Counted from the stretch's first letter, positions 39,101 to 54,600 are shown. The stretch: DNA of 64,000 nt from Apostichopus japonicus (GCF_037975245.1 NC_092564.1:23982984-24046983); one strand, 5' to 3'. Program-made: numbers and translations. The notes: generated by a model from the sequence alone, not told the origin.

Positions 39101-39652
39101 AATGATAGCTGGCTCGGTCGTGATTTTTTGGTTTTTGCGGATTTATCACCGAATAAAATGAAACAAGGTGGTAAAATAGATGATGGATTGTCTTTCTCTT
39201 AAAAGATGAAATCTTTGAAAGAAACCAACGACAGGCACAAAAGAGATCTTCACGATCTGCATCAGTCGTTGTCGGCCGGCAAATCAGACGACCACCCCAT
39301 GAAAATACTGACGCAGCAAGTCAGTGTCTTGGGAGAAGAGAACGAGAAACATCGGCAAGAGATTGTCCGGCTTAAGACAAATCTGACCAACAGCCAAAGG
39401 AGATGGGACCTTCAGGTTAGTGGAAGGAATCAAAAGATGGATTTTGAAAAAAGAATTAAAACAAACTATTATCAAAGCTGTTTGGAATTTGTGGTAAATG
39501 TGACAGGGATTGGATGTGATTTATATATATTTGTAAAATTTGTTGATTAAATTTTCCTAGGAAAGCGTTCATTATCAATCAGTACCATCTCACTGAATGC
39601 TCTGTTTTCATAAAAACATTCATTGCCACCTCATTGGCTATCTTCATTTACC

Positions 39653-39688
<36 letters not shown>

Positions 39689-42600
39689 ACACACTGCTCA
39701 AAGCAGCTAGTCATATCTGAGGCGTATTGTCACTCCACACACCACTATACACGAGTGCAAAAAATATGTGATTAGTGTATTGTGTCAGCACCATAGCAGA
39801 GTTGTAGTCTCTGAAGAAAGTTAAGTGATTAAAACAACTGTTAATACTATAACTGAACCTAAAGCACTTTTATCGTAGGTTAGCCTAGCCCTTGGTTGCA
39901 TATAAGAATTGGGACACTCTGTTTATATCAGAACTACCATCTTACAACCAATGTATACCAGCTTAATTACACATCTGTTTGGGTGTGGTAGGGGAGGGAT
40001 GGGATAACCCAGGGTTGTACAATGTTTATTATCAGAGTAGCTCTACATTGTGGTGAGTGCATAGGCTGTGTTGATGTATGTTGGGTACATCTCTGATACG
40101 GTAAATATATATTTCAAAGTCTTTCTAACATTTAAAGATAGCTTTGAACTAAATGTTGTGTCTGATATTTTTCATGTTTTACAAATATTACAACACCTAA
40201 TAGTCATGGTAATGTGAAATTGTTCATATACCCTTTGAAGAGTTTTCATTATTTTTATATAAAAAAAATCACTTACTGCTGGATAATGCAGTTGAGGAAG
40301 ATATTGGAGGTAGGTCCCAAAAATTATATTTGCTGTTTTCAAATTCTTTTCCCATTTTTCAAGCTTAGTTTTGATATTTCATCATACTCTGTTTCTTCTC
40401 ATTAAAATGAATACAAACGATCCCTTTTAAAAAAAAAAAAAAAAAAAAAATTATTTTAAATAGTTGATTTTGGTAACATAAAAGATAAAAATTGAGAAAC
40501 CTAGTACAGACCTGGGAGTTGGATTATTTATGGCAGCATTTTCCTTCAATTATTTCTTCCAGGTTGTGTTTGGTTGGCTGTAGTTTGAACCAAGCATTCT
40601 GATTATTGTTAAAGAGTATATCGACTGATTTGCAAACTAAAACATAGCCATTTCTCTCAACAATCGCTATTCAGAGAGTTAATACAGGTTCCATCCAACA
40701 TGGGGAAATTCCCTGCTCAAGCAGCTCTATGACATGTTTATTAATAACATGTAAAAACAATAAGAAAGTTTTTGAGGTATTTAAAGGTTATTTCATCGGT
40801 TAATTCTAGTGAGCCGCAGAATAAAAAAATGGGATTCTCGCAAGAACTCAAGAATCTTCACATTGAGTACAACGTGCTACTCAACGATCATTTTGCAATA
40901 ACAAGACAACAAGATCATCATCATCTAATAGCAGTGATAAAAAGTCGAAGTGAACTCTCTTAGAAAAGAATAAATGACATGGCTTCCTTTGGCATCCTTA
41001 TAATTGCAATACTGGGAATTTATGCTTGCTGCAAGTTGCCAATTATGCTATTGTTCCTTTTGCTTTGATAAGATTAAAAATACCATTGGTCACTTCTGAC
41101 ATGCTTTTGTCCAAGTAATACCCCAAAAAATCATCCCATTTTTGGTATCTTTTGTTTGTTTTTTTGTCACATTTCTGTAGTTCACCATGACATGAATTCA
41201 TCCATCCACATTTAGAAATTGACAAACAAAATAATTGATGTCTGCAGTGGGTTCATATTTGAACATATCACTTTTGAAAAAGTTGGAAAAGTTAAGTTGG
41301 GTCATTTTGGGACAATTTATCACTAGAATGAGAGATTTAAGTTTGTAAAACATGAAAGGATCAAAGATAAGTGAAAGAATCATTTAGAATAGATGCTCTA
41401 CATTTTCTTTTGAGATTCATTCTACTCCTCTTACCCCATCCCCCTCCCGATACCCAAATACCTGGCCCTACGCAATGCCATTTGTTTCTTCCAGCAGCCT
41501 TCTTCTTACTCCTGCATCCTGCGATCTATAATCATAGAAAACGTGGAAAGAAAATCACAAAATGCAAATAAATGCATGATAAAATGTAGTTTAGATTATC
41601 TGTAATATTTCTCAGCTTTTCCAGAGAAAGTGTAAACTATGCAAACAAATTTGTAAACTGAAAATTTGACTGGGATCAACTTTTGTAAGCAAATTTTGAT
41701 ATTATTTGGTCAAATTGAAATGGAGGTGAATGCAGAAGTCAAAATCCTTTGCTTTAATACCAACTAAAGAAGTCTGCCTTTAGTTCCTACTGGTCATTTC
41801 ATAACCAGGGGTGGGGGGGGGGGGGATGGCTACAATTTTTGCAAATATCTCCTTGCTCTTTCCTTATACTTCTATAAAATACTGAAAACGTGTCGTTGCA
41901 AAGGTTTAACAGTTTTCAATACCTATGCATCAACAAACTGGTGGGATGGTAAAAGCTTAAAAAGTTTCCATAGTTATATACCAACAACAGAGTAATGCTA
42001 CTGTTGTTGAATGCTATGACTTTAGAAACAGAATTAGGTTAGTTTCTATGGTAACATATTTATCATTTCTTGTATTAGGGGTCTGGTTTGACTTCACACA
42101 GCAGACCAAAGAGAAAAGAAAAATTAGGATTCTGTTCAAACCTCAAACCTATGTTTTTAAAGTGCAATGATACAAAGCATTTATTGAATATAGTTAATCC
42201 TTATAAAAATGGTTACATTTCTCACATACAAAGATCAAGACTTTGCTTTTGTCTGACTGTAGCACGGACACCAAGACCGCAACAGAGATTGGCCACCTTT
42301 AATTAATGGAATATCCCAATAAAATTCCTTGAAGAATTGGTTACTCTTTATATACACCATTGACTGTTATTCTGGCTGGTTTTATTCTTTCATAGAAGTA
42401 CTGAGCTAAATAGTTATCAGGCATGAAGGAACATAAAGCAACTGTATACAATTTACTTTGTTTCATATTTTCTACAATAAGTGAAAATAGGTTTTGTTCA
42501 GTTACTTCAATTTTGTTTGCAATGGAATGGTGGAGGTTTGCCATTTGTTGCTAATAAGTGGTTAAGGTTGGTTTCGAATCAGCTAAATGTAGCAATCAAA

Positions 42601-45600
42601 TTACAGATTTAGCATTTTGCTATTACCATATCATCCAATCTTGAGCTTAGCTTTATTATGTTGAGGAGCTTTTTTGTATGCTGCATTCTTCTTCCACAAA
42701 AGTGAACTGAAGCAGGGAAAGAATATTGTGAACCTTGACACACTTTAGAGGTCCATCAGTCTAGACTGGTAACATCAGTGACAGTGCCCCTACCTGATCA
42801 CCCTACTTACACCCCCCCCCCCCGGTGGTGGTATATAGTTTTCATATCTTTTGACTTTAGTAAGACTTCATCGGTGAAAGACTCAATTTAAATATTTTAG
42901 TTCCTTTTGTGTGAATGTGAATGTACAATAGAACCTGATGGTACTATCAGGAGCTTTACAAAAAACCAGAGAGACAGACGAACAGACAAAGATTTGAGCT
43001 ACACACAGACAGGAGAGATACAGGATGTTTTCCTAACAAGTGAATCTCTAATAGGTGATAGTGGTTACTATAGAAACAGAGTATATGTTATGCTTGAATA
43101 ACATCGGGAAAAGATTGAATCAATAATAATAACAAGATGAATGAATGTCAATCTCCTTTTTGTCGTTGTATCAACAAAACTTTTTTCTCGATGGGTTTGA
43201 TTCTTCAGGACAGCGATACGAACGATGCATCGACTAACACAGACAAAGATCTTCTCATGTCCGATGACGAGCTGACATCTGTCCACGGCAATGGTGATCT
43301 GACGGTGGCCTACAAATCCCTTAAGATGACCAACCAGTGAGTATTGATTGATCTCTCCATCTATCTGGTATATACAGTCTGGTGATGATAACCTCCACCA
43401 TGGTTTATCGCTGGTTTATTCATATCAAGATTGAAATCCAGACAGACCTTAACCCAACCACCATCATTTTTCATGGAGGTGGGGGAGTGGTGTGGGAGAG
43501 GGGGGTTACAAGTCCAAAAAACAGCTGAACAATTGAACAGGTAGAAATGGATGAGTGATGTTTTTTCCATGTGTGAGACTTGAACAAGTCTAAACAATGA
43601 CATTGCAGTGTTAAGTCACAACAACATTATGTTTACTTTCACAGTAAACAGAACCGACAGTTTTCCAAAATAACTTACTTCATTATGTGGGAAAGCTGTG
43701 GTCATCCATTTCAAAATCCACCAAAAAAGTGACCAAAGTTGTCTACCTTTATCGGTTCTTGTCAGAGTAATCAGGTTAATGGTACCTCACCCCCTCCCTC
43801 ATCTCATATTTCTAGACTATGGCACAAAACATTAGGTAAGGGGGGAGAGAGGGGAGATTATGGGGGAATAAGGGGGAAAAAGGGAGGTAGAGACATTTGT
43901 TTATCATGATCATCTCTATAATGTAAAACTAAACTTTGGGTTTAGAGTCTTCTTTAGTAAGCATAATTTACGGTGTGAAACTGAAATCCAGCTTTTGGGT
44001 TAGGAGATTAACATTTGCCTCAATATGCCCTCGAGTAATTGAGGATTCACCAAGCAAAGAGTTTGCTTCAGTAATGGGTGTTATTGGATTTATATAATAG
44101 AGATTTTGGCTTAAGTAATTTCATAACATCCCACCCCCTATAGCACAAACAATGCTAGTGTAAGTTATTGCTGTGCTGCTCAAGAAATTCTGGAAAAGAA
44201 AAAAAAAACACTAATTTGTTGTTCTTTATTTCCAAAATCAGTCTATTTTCAGCACTTTCAGCCAGTCAAAGTAGCTTAAAAGACACTGTTGAAAAATACG
44301 GTGATCTCACGGAAAGCCATAGTGATATGATCGTTGATAAGCTGTGAGTAGCCGTGCCATTGTTTATGCTACTGGCCAATCATCATCATCATCCTATAGC
44401 AATGCTATCATATACAGAGTATGACTGCATCTGCATTGTTACAAAAAACAAAAAAAATACAATCTGCTAGATTGCAGACTATTGAGGAGCATTTTGCCTG
44501 GTCAATCTATGTAGAACTAGCAGTAATATGAATATTCATATCCTGGAGCATTGTGATTATTCAAATGAGAATCATTTTGCCTGGTCACTCTGTATATTCT
44601 GGAACCAATATGAATATTCATATCCTGAAGCATTGTGAGTTTATCCAATTTAGAATCATTGTGTCTGGTCACTCTATATATCTAGAAGCATTGTGATTGG
44701 TGATATCATTATGAATATTTATGCATAGAAGCATTATGAATATCCATCTGTAGAAGCACTCTGTCTGTTTATCACAGAGCTAGAAGTTAATGTGAAATTA
44801 TTAGCAACATTAATGTCCATCATACAACATTGATGCATTATGTCTGATCACTGTATCTGCAAGCATTTATGACTATTCACTTATTTGTGAATATTCATTT
44901 CATTTTGTAGGGTCATTCTTCAGATGTAAGATTTGCGTGTCCTCCTTCTATAGTAGAGGAACGTTGTGTTTGATGTAGAAGACATTGTGTATCATCATCA
45001 TATAATATGACAAGCTCTATATGATCATCTCATAATTGGACCATTTGTGTATGAGTAACAGTTACTGTGTATGATCACTTGTGTGTGCAGGCAAGCAGCA
45101 TTGTGTACGACCCAGCTGTATCATAAAGTAATGCAATAAGGAAACACAACTGATCTAAACTTTCAAATAGCTCTAGCCTTTGATCACAAACCACTTCACA
45201 CAAGATCATTGTGAATGGCAGTGTTGATTCTGTACTGTATAACTTGATGTGTGTAATTATTGCTGAAGCTCATTGCATTTTACATCATATTTTGTGAAAA
45301 GAGTTTTATCCTGAAACACTTCATCCATCTTGGCAAATACATCTTGTTCATAAAAATGCTGTTCATTTTTGATAATGTGGGTATATGAATATTTACTAAG
45401 GCAGTGTATTAAGGCATTACTCACTCCATGGTGTTGCTTTCTATGTGAGAATAGTATGTCTTTAATAGGCAATATACTTTTGAACAAAATACTTGCAAAA
45501 CATCATTTCATTAAACCTAATAGTAGCCATAAAAATTGGTGTGACCATTTAAGAAGGTGCCATAATCTGCTAGATTATAAATCCAATATAGGAATAGAAG

Positions 45601-48600
45601 GAAATTCACTGCTTGTTAGTAAAACTCCATTTATCTCAAAAGACTTAAAACTGCACAGCCATACTGTGTTAGGGTGCTAGGTTTACAAACTGCTACAGGA
45701 CAATTACATAGAAAACATGTAGAAAATAGCTGGGGTTGATTGACTGATTGATTGATTGATAAATGCAATTTATAAGTTTTTCAAATCAGATTTGACTATA
45801 TTACCATTTCCCATTGATCTGTAATCTTTCCCTTGCATGCACACTATTAGATGACAATGAAATAGGCCAAGCTTTAATACTAAATTATGTGCATGACTTT
45901 ATAGCATTTTGGATCAACTTGCTTGTGAACCCAGAATGCAATTTGTCCCGACTAGCTTATTTAGCCAGAATGCATTTCATCTATTTCTTCTGTAACATGC
46001 ATATATTAGTTTGTTATCAGAGATCAGTGAAGGATGTATATATTTGACTTGAGTATTAACATCCTAGTATGAATCAGACCAATGACTGCCTATGTGCTAT
46101 TCATCATACGTATGAATCCAGTCTGCAAAAGAATGCCCATTTATCAGACTTGTATCATGCATGATCAGTTAATACATCATAGAAATATAATCAACAGCTA
46201 GATTGCTTGTTTCAAATTGAGTTCTAATTGGAGGAAACTACAAAACTTGCTGACTCGGCAGATAGTAATCTGACTGATTCAGTTATGGGATTACTAGTCA
46301 CATAGTAATCTAACAGGTGTAGCTTTTTGTTTCATGGTCACCCTAGCAATCCCATCTTAAACACACATTTTTTTGTTTTTTGATGAGAATTGTCTATCAT
46401 GGAGTGAAATATTAAATGAGGCTGATTAATAATAATGAATAAGGCTGATTAAAATGCCAGCAGTTTTTATTAATAGATTTTTCTTCCAGGATTTTATATA
46501 GTTTTTTTTTGTCTTCTGGGCTTGTACATATTTTGATGTAATGTATTGTTCCTGTTCTCATCAAGGACACCAGAGCCTAGCGACATACAGTTGCTAAGAG
46601 AGAAGAACGGGTAAGGTCTACGTGTTCAGTGAAGCAAATAATATATCGCTAACAAAAAGCAACAGAAGTGGCCCATGTGTGCATTGTATCCCATCTGCTA
46701 ATGCGGCATACATCATCAATGATTATATACTAATACCTCGTGGGGCAGAAAGCACTGTAAAACACATACACTTCAAAATGAAACAAAATGTATTAACAAC
46801 TCATCTTACTCCCATGTATGAATGTTTTTATGTTTCCTAAATAAGATGGTCGCTTCTGCAACTTTAAGAAAGGCGGATTTTATGAATACATCTATATACA
46901 TGCTATGATTGTAACTGCTGTGAAGGGAAACATGTACCAAAAATGAAATGAATTGCCCATGCGTGTTCATTTGACAAAGGTCAGCAAATATTTATGCATA
47001 CATATTTTTCACTGCCACAAAAAGTTTCCCTAGGATGAAATGCTGATAGGTAGAGAATGAATCACATATGGAGATGTGAATGAAATAATAAAAAAATGAA
47101 GCAATTAAAAACCAGTCTATCATTGGTACATGTATTTAGATAACATTTACATAAATGCACTTGCTAGTGCTGCTGGGCATATTCTTACAAATGGACTCAT
47201 ATTTTGAGTTGGAGGATTTGGTCTAGCAAATGTGGAGGAGAAGGGTGGGAGGGTTCAAACTAGATCTGTGAAAGATTTGTAGGTGTAGGATAATACTAAG
47301 TAAACTCTTGATTGGACAAGATAGATGGCATATTGCTTTTGATTGCACCATGATGCAAATCAGTTGCTGTGAATTGCAGCTGTGCTGTGTGGCAGGTAAT
47401 TCACCTATTACAGTAATTATAAATGTGATTTGCAAGGGGTAGGGAACACCATATTCTTCTACTTTCTTCGTTTTAAGATGGAATCCTGCATCCCAAAATT
47501 TGTTAACAAAGTGTGCTATATAACCCATCGCTAGATAAGAATATTTTTTTTGTAAATCTTTAATATCCTGTCAGTTTTGCTGTGTTAACAGTTTCCTGTT
47601 ATGGAAATCAGTTGATTGTGGTATATTGTGGCACAGTGTGGTAATTGACTAACACTATTTGGTTATCACTGCGAAATCTTGATCAGGGAATAATTTATCC
47701 AGTTTACATCATAAGAAACGCCATGCAAAATGCTATGCAAAATGGGCAAATTGTTATACAAATCCAAAGATGTGTAACAGTTTGTGTAATCATGATCCAT
47801 AGTATTTTGTACGAGACAAAATTCATTGAATTCAAACTGCTTGGCAACAGAATCTGAATACTTAATTTATTCCCTGATCATCGGTAACTATTGGTGTACC
47901 ATGCTTCTACTAATCCAGGATTGCCGCTTCTCAGCCTTTTGGCTAAGATCATGTGTAGCCTTGGCCTTTTGGCTAAGATCATATGTAGTCTCGGCCATTT
48001 GGCTAAGATCATGTGCAGTATTGTGTTCCACTTCTAGGGGAATCGTGATACACATCTGGCGATGAACATGCAGTCTCAGTCTCAATGCTCAGGGACTGGG
48101 ATTGAGAGCGGATCGGTTGTTGGGTTTTCGTGCCCAGGTTCTTTCTTGGGCGACTTTTCTTAAAAAGTACCATGTTTTGACTAATCCGGGAGGTGGTAGG
48201 AAGTGATCGCTATTAACCAGCCCTCCATGCATCATTGTATTTATATGTATGTTACATAACAGGCCTAACACATCTATATATATAACAATCACATCTGCTT
48301 AATACTAACGACCATAAACGACTAACGGTCCATAAACAGTGATGTTAACACTGCTGTTTTATGTGTATTTTTAAATATTTGTGTGTGTGTTCATATCTGT
48401 AAGTTTATCCTGCTGTGTAAGCTTTCCCCCAAAAAAGTGATGAGTCATTTTTATTTGAAGGTTACATTGCAATACCACTCAATTAGATTCTTAGAAATTA
48501 CACTTTAAAGTATAAACTGGAGACGAAAAGAGTGAGGATATAATTTTGGTATGTTACAGACTCTTTTAACAGCTCACACCAATCCAAGTTAAATTGTGCT

Positions 48601-51600
48601 TCCATTTTAAGAGAGATTACATTTTAAGATATCATATTTCATTAATCAAAATTTGGATGGAATACTTTGTTTACCTCACAGAACTCAGTTCCTGAGAGGC
48701 AACAATAGAGCAAACAATAGAGCAATGAATTATTGATGTCTTAAGGAACGAGTTTACAATGCAATTCAAATGTGTCCGAGTGTGTGATTGTATTGATTCA
48801 GAAGAATAGTTTGAGATGGTTGCTTTTATAAGTCAATCAACATTAACAATAAGACACAAACAGAGGAAATTATGGATTTTTCCTTGTAGGAACCATCCAG
48901 ACATTCAACATAATAAATAAAAACATAAGTAAAAATGCCAACAAATATATACAAAGACAACTTTTCTATTTTGTTGAACTAAAGATACTGACATTAAATT
49001 CTGATTTGAAGTCAATCGAATGAAGAAACTTTTTCTAAGAATATATTCTTTGGATTGTTTGTAGCCATTTTGTACATCACAGAAGTTAAACAGGAAATAA
49101 TAGAAAATATTTTGAAATGAAGCCAATGACATTGCTTCGTTGACTTTTCAATATAAGATTTTGATGCCTTATCTTTGTTTTATATCTTGTGTTATAGAAT
49201 TCTTGAGAAAGAAATTTTAGCCGTCAAGAAGAACCACGAGCATGAAAAGCAGGAGCTGAAAGGACAGATAAACGAACTGAAGAAAGACAATGGAAGACAA
49301 CAAAATATTATTGGAAAGGTAAATCAATTGTTTATTTCATGAGTGAATGATTGTTTCGATTGGATTCACCGAAAGTAAAACTCACGTAGCATCTGTACTT
49401 CCTTAGCTTTACTATTAGAGTAATCTATGAAAGAGAATTAAAGAAAACTTGAATAAAAACAAACAAACAAGGAATTGAAATTGTGTTATAATTATATATA
49501 AAATGTGATTTTTAGGATCAAATTCACTTAGTTTTGCAAATAAGAGAGCAAAATACATAATTAAGTTTTCATACAATTATGCAATAGAATACTGGTTCTG
49601 ATGGGTATTGGACAAGGTGTTGTCTGTTTCAATATATTGAAATCCAAGCGGGAACATGACATGTATGTGCAGTGTCCCTTGACTGACAAGGGAATGTTTA
49701 GTAAGGAAGTTAAGTCATGTGGGTGACAGGTAGGGTAAGTGTGGGATAGGGGTGGGAGATGGGTGGGAGATGGGTTGGAGTAGGAGATTGTGGCAGCAAG
49801 ACCTCAACAAGTGAAAGTGTCACCCTATTACTTTACTGATCGCCATGGCTACCAAACTGTGGCTTAACCTGCCAGTGATCTGCATTCTATCTACAGCTGT
49901 GTAGTAATAGTATTATGAAAACAGTGAGGACATTTATTCCTGAGTGCAAAGTTGAATGATTCTGCACCATGGTTTGATACCATTCTGTGGTTCTGTACGT
50001 GCCCAATCTCAAAGTCATATCATGATTTACTTGTCACAAAGAACTGATTTTTGGTCAAATTATTATACTTATGTCCGATCAGATAGAAAGTTTTCTAGTT
50101 TTGAAAGGTAAGTCATAATTTTGTATTCTTGATGTCTACGCCACTCTTTATTTAAGCCCACATCATTTCGTTTGTGTCGTAATCAAATCCATAATTCTTC
50201 TCAGAACTTGAAAGTGACGCCAGAAGCTAAAATGAACCAAGCTCTCCAGGAGGAAATTACCAGAATGACCAATGAAAATATGGTGAGTATAAAAACACAA
50301 ACTTTCCGATGAAGATATGGTTATATTTACATACCAGAAAAATGGTGAGTATAAAAAACACAAACTTTCCGATGAAGATATGGTTATTTTTACATACCAG
50401 AAATATGGTGAGTATAAAAACACAAACTTTCCGATGAAGATATGGTTATATTTACATACCAGAAATATGGTGAGTATAAAACCACAAACTTTCCGATGAA
50501 GATATGGTTATATTTACCTACCAGAAATATGGTGAGTATAAAAAACACAAACTTTCTGATGAAGATATGGTTATTTTTACATACCAGAAATATGGTGAGT
50601 ATAAAAACACAAACTTTCCGATGAAGATATGGTTATATTTACATACCAGAAATATGGTGAGTATAAAAACACAAACTTTCTGATGAAAGTATGGTTATAT
50701 TTACATACCAGAAATATGGTGAGTATAAAAACACAAACTTTCCGATGAAAGTATGGTTATATTTACATACCAGAAATATGGTGAGTATATAAAACACAAA
50801 CTTTCCGATGAAGATATGGTTATATTTACATACCAGAAATATGGGGAGTATAAAAACGCAAACTTTCCGATGAAGATATGGTTATATTTACATACCAGAA
50901 ATATGGGGAGTATAAAAACGCAAACTTTCCGATGAAGATATGGTTATATTTACATACCAGAAATATGGGGAGTATAAAAACACAAACTTTCCGATGAAGA
51001 TATGGTTATATTTACATACCAGAAATATGGTGAGTATAAAAACGCAAACTTTCCGATGAAGATATGGTTATATTTACATACCAGAAATATGGTGAGTATA
51101 AAAACGCAAACTTTCCGATGAAGATATGGTTATATTTACATACCAGAAATATGGTGAGTATAAAGACACAAACTTTCCGATGAAGATATGGTTATATTTA
51201 CATACCAGAAATATGGTGAGTATAAAAACACAAACTTTCGGATGAAACTATGGTAATATCTACATACCAGAATAACCAATGAAAATATGGTGAGTATAAA
51301 AAACACAAACTTTCCGATGAAAATATGGTTATATTTACATACCAGAATGACCAATGAAAATATGGTGAGTATAAAAAACACAAACTTTTGGATGAAAATA
51401 TGGTTATATTTACATACCAAAATGACCATTGAAAATATGGTGAGTACAAAAACACAAACTTTCCGATGAAAATATGGTTAAATTTACATACCAAAATGGC
51501 CAATGAAGAATTATGGTTGAGCTTAAATACTAATTGAAAGAAAATGATAAAGGAAATATTAATAATTTTTCAGCAGGAATGATTTGCTTTGCCCAAATAG

Positions 51601-54600
51601 GAGTCAAGCTTAGAATTCATTCTTGACGATTCCACAGTCCACTCTCTGATTTTACATTTTATATTATATTGTCGACTTTATTTCCAGGACTACGCTGAAC
51701 AAAATGAATACTTGGAAAAGCAAGTCAGAAAACTGAAGAAACAGCTCAAAGCAGCACACAAGAGGCTGACGGTTCTAGCCGCAGGAGACACTAGTAAGAG
51801 CCCCCCTCCCCCTCCCCCCTGCCAGACCCCAGCAATAAGCAGATGAAATTTGTGATATAAATAATATTATATGTTATATGATATTTATAAATATTTATTA
51901 TAAAATGATAATTATTTCAGGATTTGCTGTCAGTGTTTAGTAGAAAGTTGATGGATTTAATAGATGTCTGCCATCTCTGTAATCATCTCTGGAAAATAGA
52001 ATTTCCTCTTGTAATCTTTCACATTTAAAGGTAAATTCAACGAGAGCATTTATATAAAACGAATTAAAAAGATGTGATTCTTATGAAAATGATGACTTCA
52101 CAAACCACCTACTGTGATCTATTTATTATTATTTTTTTTTGGGGGGGGGGAGGTAAGGTAAATATTTCTGGGTCACCTTCAAACAAACGTATCAGGAGTT
52201 AGGAATAGAGTGTTGATTGAGATGGGAATTTTGAACTGGAGTATAAGTTGTCTTCCCTGTAACTGGAATACCCCTTTAAACTCACACTTACCATCGTTCT
52301 ATTTTCCTGATGTTTTCTGTAGGTATTTTGTCTGGAGTTGCATCAGAAAACAGAGACAAACCGACTCAGTCTGAAGTGCCATCATCCATGGATGCTCAGG
52401 TGAAGAGTAAATCCAGAAATGAAGTCATGGGTATGATAGAATACAAACCAGAAGATGAACAGAGATTAGTGAAAGCTGTCATTATAGGTAAGATACAGGC
52501 TGGGGCGTACAGTAGCTTAATGAGCGATAAGATGCATATTGTGATATCACAGGTTTGGTCATATGAGACACTGTGGTTGATACATGTTTGGTGGTAAGGT
52601 ACACACTGGGAATACTGCATGTTGTGTTGTAGTTGTATAGCAGTCTGTGAGCACATTATGAATGATGCATATTGTGATATCACAGGTTTGGTCATATGAG
52701 ACACTGTGGTTGATACATGTTTGGTGGTAAGGTACACACTGGGATACTGCATGTAGTGTTGTAGTTGTATAGCAGTCTGTGAGCACATTATAAATGATGC
52801 ATATTGTGATATCACAGGTTTGGTCATATGAGACACTGTGGTTGATACATGTTTGGTGGTAAGGTACACCCTGGGATACTGCATGTTGTGTTGTAGTTGT
52901 ATAGCAGTCTGTGAGCACATTATAAATGATGCATATTGTGATATCACAGGTTTGGTCATATGAGACACTGTGGTTGATACATGTTTGGTGGTAAGGTACA
53001 CACTGGGAATACTGCATGTTGTGTTGTAGTTGTATAGCAGTGGGAGCACATTATAAATGATGCATATTGTGATATAACAGGTTTGGTCATATGAGACACT
53101 GTGGTTGATACATGTTTGGTGGTAAGGTACACACTGGGAATCCTGCATGTTGTGTTGTAGTTGTATAGCAGTCTGTGAGCACATTATAAATGATGCATAT
53201 TGTGATATCACAGGTTTGGTCATATGAGACACTGTGGTTGGTACATGTTTGGTGGTAAGGTACACCCTGGGATACTGCATATTGTGTTGTAGTTGTATAG
53301 CAGTCTGTGAGCACATAATAAATGATGCATATTGTGATATCACAGGTTTGGTCATATGAGACACTGTGGTTGATACATGTTTGGTGGTAAGGTACACACT
53401 GGGAATACTGCATGTTGTAGTTGTATAGCAGTCTGTGAGCCTATGATACATACTGTGCAGTAGTCTCATGATGGGTTAAATGATGCATGTTGTGTTGTCA
53501 CATGCAAAATTGTGATGTCACATTTTAAGCTGTACATTGTGATGTCACATTCTAAGCTACCAGTTGTCATGTAACATACTAAAACACCCATTGTCATGTC
53601 ACATGCTTAGAAACCCATTGTAATGTCACAAGCTTAGATACCTATTGAGATGTCACATGTTAAGATATATGCATTGTGATTTTACATGCTAAGAAGCAAG
53701 AAGCATATTGTGATATCACATGATGTACCATGTGACACACACTGTGGTGACACAATTCTGCAGTCACCCTCGAGTCCTTGACCCTATGTTGCTGCTGGCT
53801 CTGTTAATAGTAAAACCACCAAGCTTGGCATAATGTATATATATAGTAAGATCCAACTGAGCAATATACAATGGTAATCTTTACAGACTTACAACCTAAG
53901 AATATAGATGATCGGGTGCTTCCTGGGCTTCCTGCGTACCTTCTCTTCATGTCAATACGGTTTGCTGATTACATCAACGATGACGTCAAAGTCAAGTCTC
54001 TCCTCTCGGCGGTCGTCAACAGCGTAAAGAAAACTGTGAAGGTCAGTACAAGAGGAAGAATATCACGTTAAATCCAAGATGGCATGTTACAGAAATAACA
54101 GGCTGTGTTTCTTTCTTTCTACCACTGTTCCTATTATCCAAACTTTCTCTGGAGTTTTTTCTCCGGAAAATCCCTTCCATGCCACTTTCTTAGTGGCATT
54201 AGTTGATACTAGGGTGTCATCCCTGTTGACATGGTATGTAAGGTATTGTGGTGTCTGACCGGTACCCAAAAGCAATGACATGGTAGGGATTGCCACCAAT
54301 TATGAGATGCATTGCTCAGCTACTACAGCAGAGAACTTGTAATCACTTGTTCAAATCTCATGCTAGCCAAAAAATTCTTAACCCTTTAAAAACATTTTCT
54401 TATTTTCAATGGTGAAAAGAAACAGTTCTGTCATTGATATCAAGAGTCAGTCAGTACCTTAGTTAAAAACTGTTATTAATTTAAGTGAAATCCTTCCTAT
54501 TTTTGCAGAAACATTTTGAAGATGTTGAATATGTGTCCTTTTGGCTGACAAACACTATAAGGTTATTACACAACCTTAAGCAGTATAGCGGAGAGGAGGT

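Noticed and set aside
42088-42306. Possible exon after CTTGTATTAG in intron w22-w23
   Set aside because: An acceptor-like site and open frame exist, but there is no usable donor, no coiled-coil pattern and no similarity to myosin V tails.
50163-51503. Several 60-100 codon frames on both strands
   Set aside because: Products of the donor-spanning 62-bp minisatellite after w27.
52396-53469. 357-codon open frame on the minus strand, the longest in the window
   Set aside because: It lies in the 132-bp tandem array after w29. The period is a multiple of three, so an open frame in one unit stays open in all. The peptide is a simple repeat with no recognisable domain and it overlaps exon w29 antisense.
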